A stretch of DNA of 64,000 nt from Phytoseiulus persimilis (taxonomy: Eukaryota > Arthropoda > Arachnida > Mesostigmata > Phytoseiidae), in contig CM075102.1 in NCBI GenBank assembly GCA_037576195.1, positions 12,276,001 through 12,340,000 on the forward strand, read 5' to 3'. This document shows, piece after piece, positions 1 to 10,597 of this stretch (position 1 is the first letter of the stretch; the number at the start of each line of letters is the position of its first letter). The notes under the pieces are model-generated. The model was not told where the DNA came from, made no database searches, and saw only the letters and a list, made by a program, of their open reading frames with translations. The position numbers and the translations under genes are program-made.

Positions 1-2322
1 CTTATCCATACAGTATGCCGAGTTCCGCCCGAGTTCCACGGTCCAATTGCTTTGCGTCCGTTAACTGAGCTCAAGATCATCGAGTTCGTTCGAGTTTGCG
101 AGCACGTCGATCTTTAGTGAGCGGCCAAGTTCAGAATGACGGAAACAGCTGGGAAACTCCAGCAATACGTCAGAGGCTCCGGGGAAGGATACTTCGGCCC
201 GGATGGAAGGACCCTCAGATGCGAACTCTGCAATTCATCGAAGAAGGAGTCTAGAGGATTTCTGATTATGGTGACGGATTCCGCTGAAATTTTACCCGCG
301 TTATCCGGACCTCGTGTGGAGAAACCACAGCGAATGTCAGCTCCCGGCGGCCCTTCGCTCGGTTGCAATAACGGATTTGAGACTCCCGAGGAGAAAACTC
401 AAGTCGCGATGAGTCCGCTGAGAATGGTGGTCACCCAGTGGGGGATCTAGTTCAGCGCCGCAGAACGCTTCGAGAAAATACGCTGCGTCGCAACACTGCA
501 CGGAATTGAGGCGGTAGCTTTGATAAAATGGGGCGAGATCATAGACAACCTCCAGCTGAGCTCCAGTCTTGCTTTCGAAGCATCCCACTTCTCGCTGCTC
601 CCGCGCGACATTTGACAACCCCAATGCATCGAGCTTTGCCTCGATGCTTCACTTGGTATCTCAGAAAACGTCGAATGGGTTATCGAGTCAGCCAAGAGCA
701 GCTCTAAACGGGGACAAGTTCCGGAAAGTTGCGGATCAGAATCCTGGTTTGATCTCACTGGTTCGCATTCAGATGATCCTCCGAGGTGAAGGATACAGTA
801 CGCACCTCCTTGACCTGTGCGGATGCGACCTCCCGTCATTCAGCCACACCCCGGTCTCGAGCGTTGAATTTGAGATATTGCTCTCCCATTCCAAGACACT
901 CCCACGAAGACGTAAACATCATCTGACTCCCACGAACGTCGAATTCCATCTGTTTCAACGTGTAGTATTAGCAAAAGCGAAGCACTTTGAAAATCGTCTT
1001 CCAGAAGGGATTCCGATTGTGTGTGATGCAGGATCCGCGCTCTCTTTCGCTGCCTCCCAATAATGGGTCAGTATCTCGATTGAACACCTCGGGTTGCAGG
1101 ACGACGGTCGCGAATCCCCGATTCTCCCGTGTATAGTGTAGCTCCCAGCTGTTCACCGAATACAGTTCGTTAGTCCAGCTTCTCATTCTGTCTGTTGTGC
1201 CTGATTCCACCCATATTGCCTGTTCCAGACCAGAGCCTGCCTCTTACCACAGGGTGAACTTCCTTAGACTCTCCTTTAGCGGTAAAGCCAGGACTTGATT
1301 CAGGGTCGAAATTCGATTCCTCCTGATTCTGAGCTCTCGCGTAAGCGCAGTTTCCAACAGGCTCGAGTGTATGCAGAGTCGACGCACTTCTAGAAGATTT
1401 TTCCCACGACTCAGCGCTGGGAACACCGCTCTTGATCCGAACTGCCCTAGCGCTCCTTCATTGTCTCGTTTTCACCATATGGTCTGGGGATTCCAAGGCC
1501 GACTCGAGCGAGTTCAGAACAGCATGAGCTCGGAAATGACACGTCCATTTTTTGCCTATTCTCCTCCTATTCCAACCTAGGGACGTTGTTCTTTTCGGCC
1601 AAGCTGAACGCCTGTTTTGCCTTGCCGATCTTCCAAGCTTTACCATTGGGATACCGTTGACAAGTAAACTCTCGGTTTCTTGAAAATTAGATCCGGCTCA
1701 AGCGGTGCGCATCGGATCCTACATCAAAAAATAGGGAAAACGTCCATCGTCGTTCTGGGCTGAGGCCTTCAGAAAATTATGAGAGATTTTTCATATTCTA
1801 CGGCCATGTATACCCCTAGCATGAGACTTATTTTCCTAGCCGTAACTCCTCAGGGAAGCCGATTTCGGAAATTTCACTGATGGCGAAAGTTTCTTGCTTC
1901 GAGCCAAACTATCCGAGAACGAAGTAACCGGGTCGATCCGATAACTTTTTCTTTCACCTCAAAAGTCACTGGGCGCTCATCTCATTTGCCCGCCTGGAAA
2001 CGCGCCGACAACTCGGCTTCCGCAGCAGACTGGAGTAAGTCATCGCGAACGGCTCCTGGCTCGGAAGAAAAACGTTGATTTCTCGCGGCTCTTCCGAGCT
2101 GTTATTCGTCGTACTGTAGGTGGGATCGAAAGGAATCTTTCCGTTCTCAATTTTTTGAAATCGGTCGAGTATCGGCGATTCCCTATGAGGTTATTTCAGG
2201 GGCCATGGATCAAATTAAGGAAAACCCGACGAGCCCTAGAGAACGCCACAGTGATGTGATTCTTAGATTAAAAATGCGAAAAGGTGCGCCCCTTCGAGAG
2301 CTTCGGATGACAAAATAAAAAG
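1..2322. other. Region without a recognised gene
   Basis: No open frame here gives a convincing protein with splice support. The one suggestive stretch is at 136-250 on the plus strand, where the reading GEGYFGPDGRTLRCELCN resembles the N-terminal BED/CGGBP1-like zinc finger common in arthropod hAT-type elements. The rest of the expected finger and the downstream domain cannot be followed, so it is at most a decayed fragment. Confidence 0.3.
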
Positions 2323-2537
2323 CTCTGGAATTGAGCTGGTCTCTGAATGTCAAAGCTTATGCACAAAAACCAAAAAAGGAAGCGCTTTTCTTCATCGCCG
2401 GAAAGAATATCTTTTTGAATCCCCCCGTCCCCAGGAAAAAAATGCCCGTGATGGTTTCGGCCAAATACGTGATCTTTATGCGCCACCATCACTCTCTCCT
2501 GAGCCTGTCCCTCCCTCTGAGGGGATGAAGAGATCGG

Positions 2538-2933
2538 TCAACGCTTCCGCTGGGCGCAGAACTGATGGGAGGTGCCCAGCATGGGGTAAGTAGAAGACTG
2601 AGGCCGCGTTAAGGCTCCGTTCCGGCACTCATACCAGTAGCGTCGGATCTCTTCTAGGCTGTCTCTCCCGAGCTCGTAGTCGACGTAGACGCGATAAGTT
2701 GTGCGTTCCCTGTGACGCCACACGATTTCGAGATGAACCATGGTGAGTGCTTCTTTGATGAACGTCATGTTGACGTTGTTTCCGCCGTCCATCGCTTCCG
2801 CCAAGTAAGATGAAGCCAAATTGATTTGGTATGGTCCAGAAGTCAGAAGCAGTAGGTGGTCTCTCGTCAGCTTCGGGAAGTCAGTGTGCTCTGTGGAGGA
2901 AATTCTCTCGAGAGCCGACGGTCCGCGACCCAC
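2538..2933 (-). pseudogene. SWIM-finger-like element-derived ORF fragment
   Basis: A 131-codon open frame that begins without an ATG (GTG at its upstream end), so it is a fragment or an internal exon. It reads LTRDHLLLLTSGPYQINLA, then SSYLAEAMDGG, WRHRERTTYRVYVDYE and RRYWYECRNGA. That order (LT...LLT.GPYQ, SYLAE, SRH-like block, Y.C.CR.GA) matches the region in front of and including the first cysteines of a SWIM-type zinc finger found in many arthropod transposon-derived proteins. The C-terminal CxH half of the finger is not recognisable. It lies inside the inverted repeat at 2323-3241, which supports an element origin. The family assignment is from memory of the motif pattern and is tentative. 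Confidence 0.4.
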
Positions 2934-3085
2934 CCTGCGCGAAGGACTTCCTCTGCGAGGTCATTTTTGAGCGCGTGGCGTCGCTCGATTGGGTCGATGG
3001 ACTGGAAAGACATGTTACTATCCCCCCATGATCGCTGGCCAGAGATTCTGATCCTGTAAAACTTGGGGGGGGGGGGGGAAATCCC

Positions 3086-3155
3086 AAAAAAATCGTAGTG
3101 TCGGCCGAAAAAAAAATCGTAGTGTCGGCCGAAAGAAAAATCGTATTTTCGGCGA
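3086..3155. repeat. Short tandem repeat, three units of about 23-25 bp
   Basis: Two near-exact copies of AAAAATCGTAGTGTCGGCCG are followed by a third diverged copy reading AAAAATCGTATTTTCGGCG. A run of 14 G residues sits just upstream at 3065-3078. The array is inside the inverted-repeat unit. Confidence 0.75.
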
Positions 3156-3241
3156 TAAAAAAAATCTCCTTTTCGTTTTTATTTTTTTTTCTGCATAAGC
3201 TCTGACTCTCAGTGACCTTTCGATCCAGCTCAATTCCAGAG

Positions 3242-4263
3242 TGCGCACTCGACGCCGTCTATTTTCGCATCTGTCTCGAATCCATCGATTTTGAAGGTAT
3301 GCGTCTATTTTCGATCCGAACGAGTGTATGCCATTCGACAGCTCTCTTCTTGAGCTTTCCAAAAATAACTCGGTCGGCGCTGTAACCCATCTGTCAATAG
3401 TAGTGCGAGATCCAAGGGGTCGATGGCCAAGCCTTAATGGCCGAGACCCTCTCACCGAAATACAGCTCGAAACGGGGAGGCCACGATATGTTGCACCTTG
3501 ATATGACATGGAGAATCGCTCATATTTTTTTGGGGGGCTCCAGCCCAGAACGACGGTGGACGTTTTTCATCTTTTTTGGTGTAGGATCCAATGCGCACTC
3601 GAACTGCATTTGATGTGAGTCCGGGGTCGAAACACCTGCGCGCTCCACCTTGACTGCGTTGCCTTTATGTGCGGTACATTTGAGCCCATATTCCAATAAG
3701 TACCTCCCCGCTCGGTGAAAGTTCGGAGAATTCGGATCCGATTGGGAAGTACCTTCATCATTTTCAGCGGAACTCCGCCCTCACTCGGCTGAGCTGGTGT
3801 TCTCGCATTCGTGAGCATGCACCTTGACGTGCATTCTTTGCTACCAGATGAGGACGTGTCGCATCCCACTTCCTGAGTAGGATCCTTCCCTGCGGTGCCG
3901 GTGGCTTAGCTGACATCGATCATTGTCCAGTGTCGGCTCTTGATAGATGATTTCAACTGTCAAGCTCCATTCACGATCCTGGATTCCTCTTCACTTGGAC
4001 AATCGTAGAATTTATCGCGCTTTCCATCATCGAGGTCAGGATGAGGGCTAACGTGCCGGGAGCGCTCTAACCGAACATTCTGGTTCCGGATGTCGCGGCC
4101 CGCGCATCTCAGGCCCGGCTACTGATGTTTCCGAACCTGGCGACATACTTGCATACTTGCAGTTTCTAGTCTTCGCGGGCCAAAGATCACCAAACGTTCT
4201 AGAAAATATTTGGATTTGGAGCAAAGCGTAATAAATTTAGACGCCACTGCATTTCCCTCTCTC
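3242..4263. other. Intergenic, nothing recognised
   Basis: Open frames here are short, mutually overlapping and without recognisable motifs. I see no RNA gene or repeat. Confidence 0.5.
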
Positions 4264-4269
4264 TTTATT
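4264..4269 (-). terminator. Poly(A) signal of the IR-like gene
   Basis: AATAAA on the minus strand (TTTATT on plus), about 80 bp beyond the stop codon of the upstream membrane-protein gene. Confidence 0.55.
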
Positions 4270-4349
4270 CTCTCCATTGCAGAGCACACCCCGATTTCTC
4301 CTCTCTCCTTGGTATCGTCACAGGTGGGAATATCGTCAATCGCGATTCG

Positions 4350-5996
4350 TTATCTGGTTGAACGTTCCGAGTTTTCGCGCTGGCTCCGCTCCGATGGTTC
4401 GGGGATGTTCGACGAGAGGGGACCGTTGAACTTTGCGATCCGGTCGACAACGAGTTCAACCAACAAACCTATCGCACCTGCAACAGCCCCGAGCGATTGC
4501 AGAATCATCAAAGTCGACGACTGATCTTTCAGTTCGGTTCTCGCCGGGCCAGAACTCGCGGGACGCGATCTCATGTTGCGTTTCATGTAAACCCAAGAAA
4601 TAACCCCCATTTCCTTGAGCTGAGCCAGCTTCCGGTTAGTCCTCTCGAGCAAGCCGCAATCCTTCTGCATGGCCCATGCGATTATGACGTCAACCAGCTC
4701 AAAGTCTGAGAGCACCAATAGATCGGAGACATCGCTCGCGTGGTGGATTCCGCTCTCCAGAATACGTCTTTCGTAGTAGGCGACGTGAGTACCGGACGCG
4801 ACCAACCTCGCTAAAACCTCAGGATCGGTCACGGCGTCTCCCTGATCCTGCAGTAAGAGCTCAGTTATAGGATCGGCGGAGATTCCCCATCGATCTTTGT
4901 TGAGAGCTTGCTCGATGAGTCCCGGCGAGACAGACAGTCGGATCGGAGTTTCCACCAAGAACTCGCCCAGAGCGATGACGGAGTCCGGTGGATCTATTCG
5001 TCCCGTGTAGCTGAGCATTGAAACCACCTCCGCTGAGATGCATGTCGAGAGCACGAAACACAGAATCCTCCAGAAGAAAATGCAAAGTTCGTAGCTTTTC
5101 GACCTGATCATGAGCGATGCCACAAAAAGGAGGCCGACGAGCTGCATGAGGATCCACAAGCTCTCTGTCAAAACCGACCAAATCTTTAGGATTCCTCCGA
5201 TGGATTGGTGTGAGTTGGAAGTGGGCATCCGCAGAGATTGAGACCACTCTGCGGTCAGGAGCAAAGTCATCCACAGAGCCATACAAATGAATATCCCCAC
5301 CACGGTGAGCTCTATCCGTTCTGTCATTTCGGCGGCCGAGAATTCATGGGTGACCTTCCGGAGGAGAGCGGACATGGAGTCCAACAACCAGTAATCCGTG
5401 AAGCTTATCTGCTCAGGAATCAGCGAAGAAACCTTTACCGCGCCGACAGTCATGTGCGTCTCGCGAAAAAACGTCGGGTCGATAGATCCTTGGCAGCCAT
5501 CCGCTTTGAACGCTCCTTTACAGTGTACGATGTATTTTTCGTTTCTGAAAACGTATGAGCCTTTGCCAAACACGAGATCAAGAACTTCGAGCTCCAAGCC
5601 CTGGGTCGGCCTCGCGAGCTTCTCGTCGGTTTTCTCGAACTGCAAGTAATTCACTTTCTGACGCGCAGCGAAAATCAGTCGCTCCGGCTGCCTAGCGAGC
5701 CCACACTTGTTGCAGACCATCTGGGGCTCAGCCAGAGTGAATTTCCGGAACGATTCGGTCTCTTCGAGTATGTAGCTCGCGGGAAGCTCCTCGGGGTACG
5801 TTGGAGAGACGAGAACAGAGTCGCAGCATGGATCGTCCACGACCCACGAGCTCGAGTTCAGATTCTGGCAGATGACGCTCAGATGCGGGTAGCACACCCA
5901 GAGGGAACGCAGCGAGCTCAGGGTGACACTTTGCGCTACGAAAACCACAAAAACACTCGAAGCGGCGAGGCGGAGGTTGCAGGACGTTCCTGACAT
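4350..5996 (-). CDS. Divergent ionotropic receptor (IR)-like membrane protein, single exon
   Basis: I start it at the ATG at 5996 because a hydrophobic signal-peptide-like stretch (LRLAASSVFVVFVAQS) follows at once; the open frame extends 24 codons further upstream. That gives about 548 residues. After a long extracellular part with scattered cysteines there are hydrophobic segments near residues 231-253, 276-296 and 304-328, then about 165 polar residues, then a last one near 494-516. This is the M1, pore, M2, S2 lobe, M3 layout of ionotropic glutamate and IR chemoreceptors. The text after M2 (MLSYTGRIDPPDSVIALGE) resembles the IR pattern of a hydrophobic turn followed by a PP.D.L.E.L-like block. 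Mite genomes carry many divergent IRs. No ligand can be inferred, and the classical R/T/D glutamate-binding triad is not evident. Another multipass receptor family is possible. Confidence 0.55.
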   Translation of the reverse strand: MSGTSCNLRLAASSVFVVFVAQSVTLSSLRSLWVCYPHLSVICQNLNSSSWVVDDPCCDSVLVSPTYPEELPASYILEETESFRKFTLAEPQMVCNKCGLARQPERLIFAARQKVNYLQFEKTDEKLARPTQGLELEVLDLVFGKGSYVFRNEKYIVHCKGAFKADGCQGSIDPTFFRETHMTVGAVKVSSLIPEQISFTDYWLLDSMSALLRKVTHEFSAAEMTERIELTVVGIFICMALWMTLLLTAEWSQSLRMPTSNSHQSIGGILKIWSVLTESLWILMQLVGLLFVASLMIRSKSYELCIFFWRILCFVLSTCISAEVVSMLSYTGRIDPPDSVIALGEFLVETPIRLSVSPGLIEQALNKDRWGISADPITELLLQDQGDAVTDPEVLARLVASGTHVAYYERRILESGIHHASDVSDLLVLSDFELVDVIIAWAMQKDCGLLERTNRKLAQLKEMGVISWVYMKRNMRSRPASSGPARTELKDQSSTLMILQSLGAVAGAIGLLVELVVDRIAKFNGPLSSNIPEPSERSQRENSERSTR

Positions 5997-8218
5997 GTGC
6001 GTCGAGACTCCAAGATTCGGAGTGACATCCAAGTCCCCGTCGAAATAATGAAACACGACCTGTTCCATAGCCCTTCCGGGCCGAGGCTGGGTCTCACCGA
6101 AGGCTGCGCACGAGCATGGTCGATTATTGTCGCTGGCCCATTCAGCTCAAAGCTTGAAGTTGTTGTCAATGTTCATGCACCGCACTGCCAACAAAGGATG
6201 CAAGAATCGAGAAGCGATGGGCCCGAGTGATCAAGGGTTGCTTCTCTGCGCCCGGAATCGAAATTCGAATATGATGCGGATGAATAGCGCGCCGTTGTTG
6301 CAACTCCGACAGACGCGACTTGGGACTCCTGAAAACAAACAAGGCGTTCGGTTTCGAGGAGGACACCAGCTAGCCGGAATGGGAATATTTCAATAGGTAT
6401 TGTCATTGTCGCTCCATATTCCGAGCTGAATTCGAGGTGGCATGCGACTGCGCTTTTGAGTAATGAAACAGCTCACGCTTGAAAGGATGGCAGAGAAGGA
6501 CCTGGCTGCGATGAAATGTTGCTCTTAGAACTTGTCTCTGCATGTGTTGACTTCAAGGACCACGCGCCATTTCGACGGAAATACGTAAACAAAACTGTGT
6601 ACGTACCCAAGTCAATAATGTATCGCAGAATCGTTCCTGTTTTCCGTCGCAGAGTCCGAAGAGAGATCCGAAACCTCCGGCCGATTCATTCCCGGGCTGA
6701 CAATTCAAGAGGATGACGCACTAGACCTCTTATGATTCTTCTCCCGAACATTTTTTTCATCCGAATCATTCTTTCATTCGACCCAGAATCGAATCATCTG
6801 ATTTTAATGGAAAAATGATTCGAATCGAAGAAATGATTCAGATCACGATCATCATCGAAGAGCTCAAGATCGTTTCCAGGCATTTGATCCGAAAAAATTC
6901 AGTCCGGAATCCACTGATTCGATAATCCACTCGGAATCCACTGATTCGAAGAGACTCGAGACAAAATTACTCGAATCTTCCCAACTCTGATCAGGTTGCA
7001 TTCAGGAACCCTATCAACAGTGAATCGGAGCGGCGAGAAGAAGCGAGATCCACTCGCTGTAAGAGAAGGACAGAGGAACCGAATATCACACTCATAATGA
7101 CACCAGGAGCAACAAGCTTCTCGCACAAGCCCTCACGTCGGGGACGCTCAAAACGAGAGAATCGAGACGCTGAAGCATCCCAACGAAGCTCCCGAATGAG
7201 ATGCGGGTCGGGGAACGGGGCCGGTAAGGTCCAGCAACAGCTCAGTCTATGCGAAGACTCGATCAGGAGTTTTCTGGATAACACTGACGCGAGAAACTGC
7301 AGCGCGAAACCCGGGAAGTCTCAACCACAGCGGTGATTCCGCTTCATTCCCACCGGGAAAAAAACGGAGAACAACCAGTCTTTTTGCCGGGGTACTATGA
7401 ACGTGCTCCGTCTGGGCGGTGTTGAAGGGTGATGGACGACAGGGCACTTCAGATAACGCCTCCAGCGCTCGCTTGTGTATGCTAGGACCCTTCCTCCAGT
7501 TGTGTGTACGAGGGAAGCGATCGCCCCCCATCCACACACACGATGGGGATACTGTCCCGGGTGCTGATCAGATTCAGCTCGATTCCGGAGGAATCCATGA
7601 TTCGACTCCAGACGTAGCGCTCTCATTTGTCAGGGCAGCACGGTTTCTCGGTCGCCTCTTTGAGCTCTCATCTGTCTGGAAGAAGCGCATCTTCGCTGCG
7701 AGGAAGGGATGGCCATGCAAATTTGCTTCCCACCCTCCCCCCAACCGAGATACCTGTACAGCCCACATTCTTCCTCCAGCCGGTAGGTGGAGTCGTCGTT
7801 GGTCGGAGCGGGGAATACTCACTAAAGCCCCTCGGGACCGAGCCCGGGCTGTCACTCCTCTCGAGGTGCTGACACGGTGATGGGAGCCCGGCGTTGCTTC
7901 CGTTTTCACTACTTCGATGCACGCATACGGCCTACTTCGTTTGGGTGTCTTCTATCCCCCATTTTTAAAGGTCTTTAATTGATGAATTGTTCTTGGTGAT
8001 ATGCTCGGTCGGTTTGGTCGGGCTCGCTTTCGCGGAACCCCGCCTTACCCTCTTCTTTCGGTGTATACCCCCCCCTCCCGGTGGAGCCCATCCATTTCTT
8101 TTTTCTTCTGGTTTTCGTTGGTACTGCTGCGCCGCGCCGTTCGGCGGTGCCTGTTGTTTGCAGATTCCTGATACTGGGGTCTCGTCTCGGTCTATAAGAT
8201 GATTTTGCTCGTCCTGCT
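5997..8218. other. Intergenic, no recognised gene; local GATTCGAATC-rich stretch
   Basis: Between about 6765 and 6955 the sequence is dense in ATTCGAATC-like words, and GGAATCCACTGATTCGA occurs twice (near 6904 and 6933). The part between 7930 and 8218 may be the 3' untranslated region of the LINE that ends at 8219. The many open frames at 7000-7900 overlap on both strands and show no motifs. Confidence 0.4.
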
Positions 8219-10597
8219 CTATTCTTCTGCAGACGTAATCATTCTATCTAAAGCTTCCGGGATCGATAGGGTAGTGAGCCCTCTCCTCTCCTGGTTGGAA
8301 GCTTGGCGGCGAATGACACAATCTTCAGGATCGTCCTCGTCCCCTGACGAGCATATGATGCACGTTGGCGAAGGGGCTTTTCCCGCGAAGCACAGGAATT
8401 TCTGAGAATTCCCGCGTCAGGACTTGCGTAGTGTGACGCGACAGTTCCCCATGTTCCCTCTCACTCCATGTATCTATTATTGAGATGCGTTGTGTGTCCA
8501 CCGTCCTCTTTGGGAGGAGTTTGCCATCTGGGGATGGGCTTTTTCTCGATGTCGTCTCCCTTCGGGATCGGTTCCTCTTTCTCGGAGCCCTATGGGGCGT
8601 CGAGCTTTTTGTCAGCCTCCCGGAGCGCGATTCTCTTTCCTATGATATGTTGCAACGGCGGTGTTCTTGCTAGGACCAGAACCGCAGGGGTGAATACCGT
8701 GTGCGGTAGCTTCTAGTGATGCTGGCCGTGACGTTCCCCTCTGGGGGGAGAGAACCCCAGGATTCTGTCTGTTTCCGCAACTTCGATTCCGTGGCCGTGA
8801 ACGAAGTTCCCGGAAGGGCTCCCTCTTTCTTTTGATCAGCATCAGGGCTTCAGATTTTTCAGTGCATAGAGTGAGCCTCCATGAAGAGATGATCTCCCAG
8901 CTGTCTGAAACTTTAATTTCCAGTTCTGCTACGGTTCTAGCGAACGCGATGATGACAAGATCATCGGCGTACGCGATCGAGAGGACCTCATCGCGCATTC
9001 AGAGTCTCCGCACGTCATCGTAGCCCACGTTCCAGAGGCTGGAGCCGAGCCCTGTGGTACACCGACTCTTATCCTGTGTCGGTTTCCTCTTTCGTCTATG
9101 ATCCACCGGTTCTGCAGGTATCGAGAAATGATTTTCTGGAGATAGAGTGATACATGGCGGTCTCTTAGCTTGCGAAGGATGACTTCGCGTTCCACTGAGT
9201 TGAATGAGTTTTTCATATCTAGTGAGACCATTGCGCGAATTATTCTGATTCTCCATGACACGGCTCGTTCCTGTCGGACTTCCCTCGTGGTATAGTCCAG
9301 CGCTGTGAGGGTGTATCTTCCTCTGCGGAATCCAAGTTGTGCCTGGGAGAGCCGATGGCCTTCTCCCAGGCCGCTCTGAAGTCTGGCGTTGATGATACTC
9401 TCTACTCTTTTGGCCACGGTGTTCAGCAGACAGGTTGGTCTGTAGGCGTAATTCATTCCGGGCTTCGGGATGAGGACTAGTTTTGCCGTCTTCCATCCAC
9501 ATGGGAAGGTGCCTTCTTCCAGGATGCCGCTGACCATATTTGCGAAGAGGGACGGCCATCTTTGCATGAGCGTCTTGGGGGGATACCGTCCGGTCCGGGG
9601 GCTTTCACGGGGATACACGGTTCGCCGTCACCTCAATTCCTTGGCTTGTTACCTTCGGAATGTCCGCGGGTTGACGGCCGGGAGCTTACGGAGGAAGGCT
9701 TCTCCTGGTGGGAAGATTTTTCCGACCGCCGTGATAACCGCCTCCGAAATGAGCATGAGTTTCTTTTGAGAGTGTTTTTCTCTAACTATCTTGTACGGGA
9801 GTCCCCAGGGTTCGTCTCGATGAGTCCCCTCCATTTGTTTCTCTCGGCTATGGTTATTCTTTTTTGGTATATTTCCTTGGCCTCTGTGTATGCCGACGAT
9901 ATTGCTTGCTCTTGCTTTGGAATGATGTTCCTACTTCTTCAGGATCGTGTGTAGGTCCTCCTTTTGCTGATGCAAGCCCTCCTGAGCTCAGGTACCTCCT
10001 GAATCCACCGGTACACCGGCCTTCCAGGTATTCTGCCCAGCTTGGATCGTGTAGCGACTGCGAGAGAACGCCTCCTCCAGGATGCTCGAGATGTCTCGGT
10101 CGCCGGGCTCGGTGCCTTCCTCAATGGGCCTCCTGCATCTTCCGTCGATATTATCGATTGGGGAGGATCTTTGTGAGCGTCCCTGCTCCTGGTACAGGCG
10201 GGTTTTCGTCGAGGACTTCGGTGACCTCGAGCTGGATCTCCTGGTGGTCACTGTTTGATTCCTCTTCGTCATTGACCATCCATTTTGGGATCTCATCTGG
10301 TCTCGCGCTCGTGGTGAGGTCCACGATGGAGCTTCGGTTTTCCGTGAGGAATGCTGGGGTGTTCACTTCATTTACTGTGTATTGGCCCGCGGACGCGAGT
10401 GAGTTCTCAAGCTCCCGATCTCGCCGGGAGTCGTGGGTATTTCCCCATGAAGTCGAGTGTGCATTGAAGTCCCCCGTTACGATGATGTGTCCTCGTTCCC
10501 TGTGTCCGCTGTCTTCAGTATTAGAGCTCCCATATGACCGGACATTTTTCGTGAAAAGACATTTTGCCTGAAACCGGTCAAGGAGGCGGACATGCAA
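8219..10597 (-). mobile_element. Broken, 5'-truncated R1/jockey-type LINE (non-LTR retrotransposon)
   Basis: Read on the minus strand the pieces occur in the order of a LINE ORF2. An endonuclease C-terminal part contains VTGDFNAHSTSWG and a downstream SNSDHQEI (10151-10520). A linker contains PWGLPYKIVREK (about 9800). The reverse transcriptase has PPKTLM, LIPKPG, LLNTVAKRVESIINARL, QLGFRRGR, SLDMKNSFNSV and GVPQGS (9000-9618), then the catalytic AYADDLVIIAFA block (8930-8998) in another frame. A C-terminal zinc-finger remnant CIICSSGDEDDPED ends at a stop at 8219. The pieces lie in several frames with stops between them, and the front of the endonuclease is absent. So it is inactive and 5' truncated, the usual result of incomplete reverse transcription. 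The PWG.YK motif and the C-terminal CCHC-type finger favour the R1/jockey group. Confidence 0.85.

Larger units (their letters stand above)
2323..3241. repeat. 919-bp inverted-repeat unit enclosing a SWIM-like ORF
   Basis: Starting at 2323 the plus strand reads CTCTGGAATTGAGCTGG. The exact reverse complement ends at 3241. Similarity continues inward for about 90 bp on each side through AGCTTATGCA, an A-rich stretch and ATCGCCG, with mismatches. The arms therefore cover roughly 2323-2410 and 3150-3241. They flank an open frame on the minus strand (2538-2933). This is the layout of a transposable element or a fold-back pair of element ends. I cannot see a clear target-site duplication. Confidence 0.5.
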
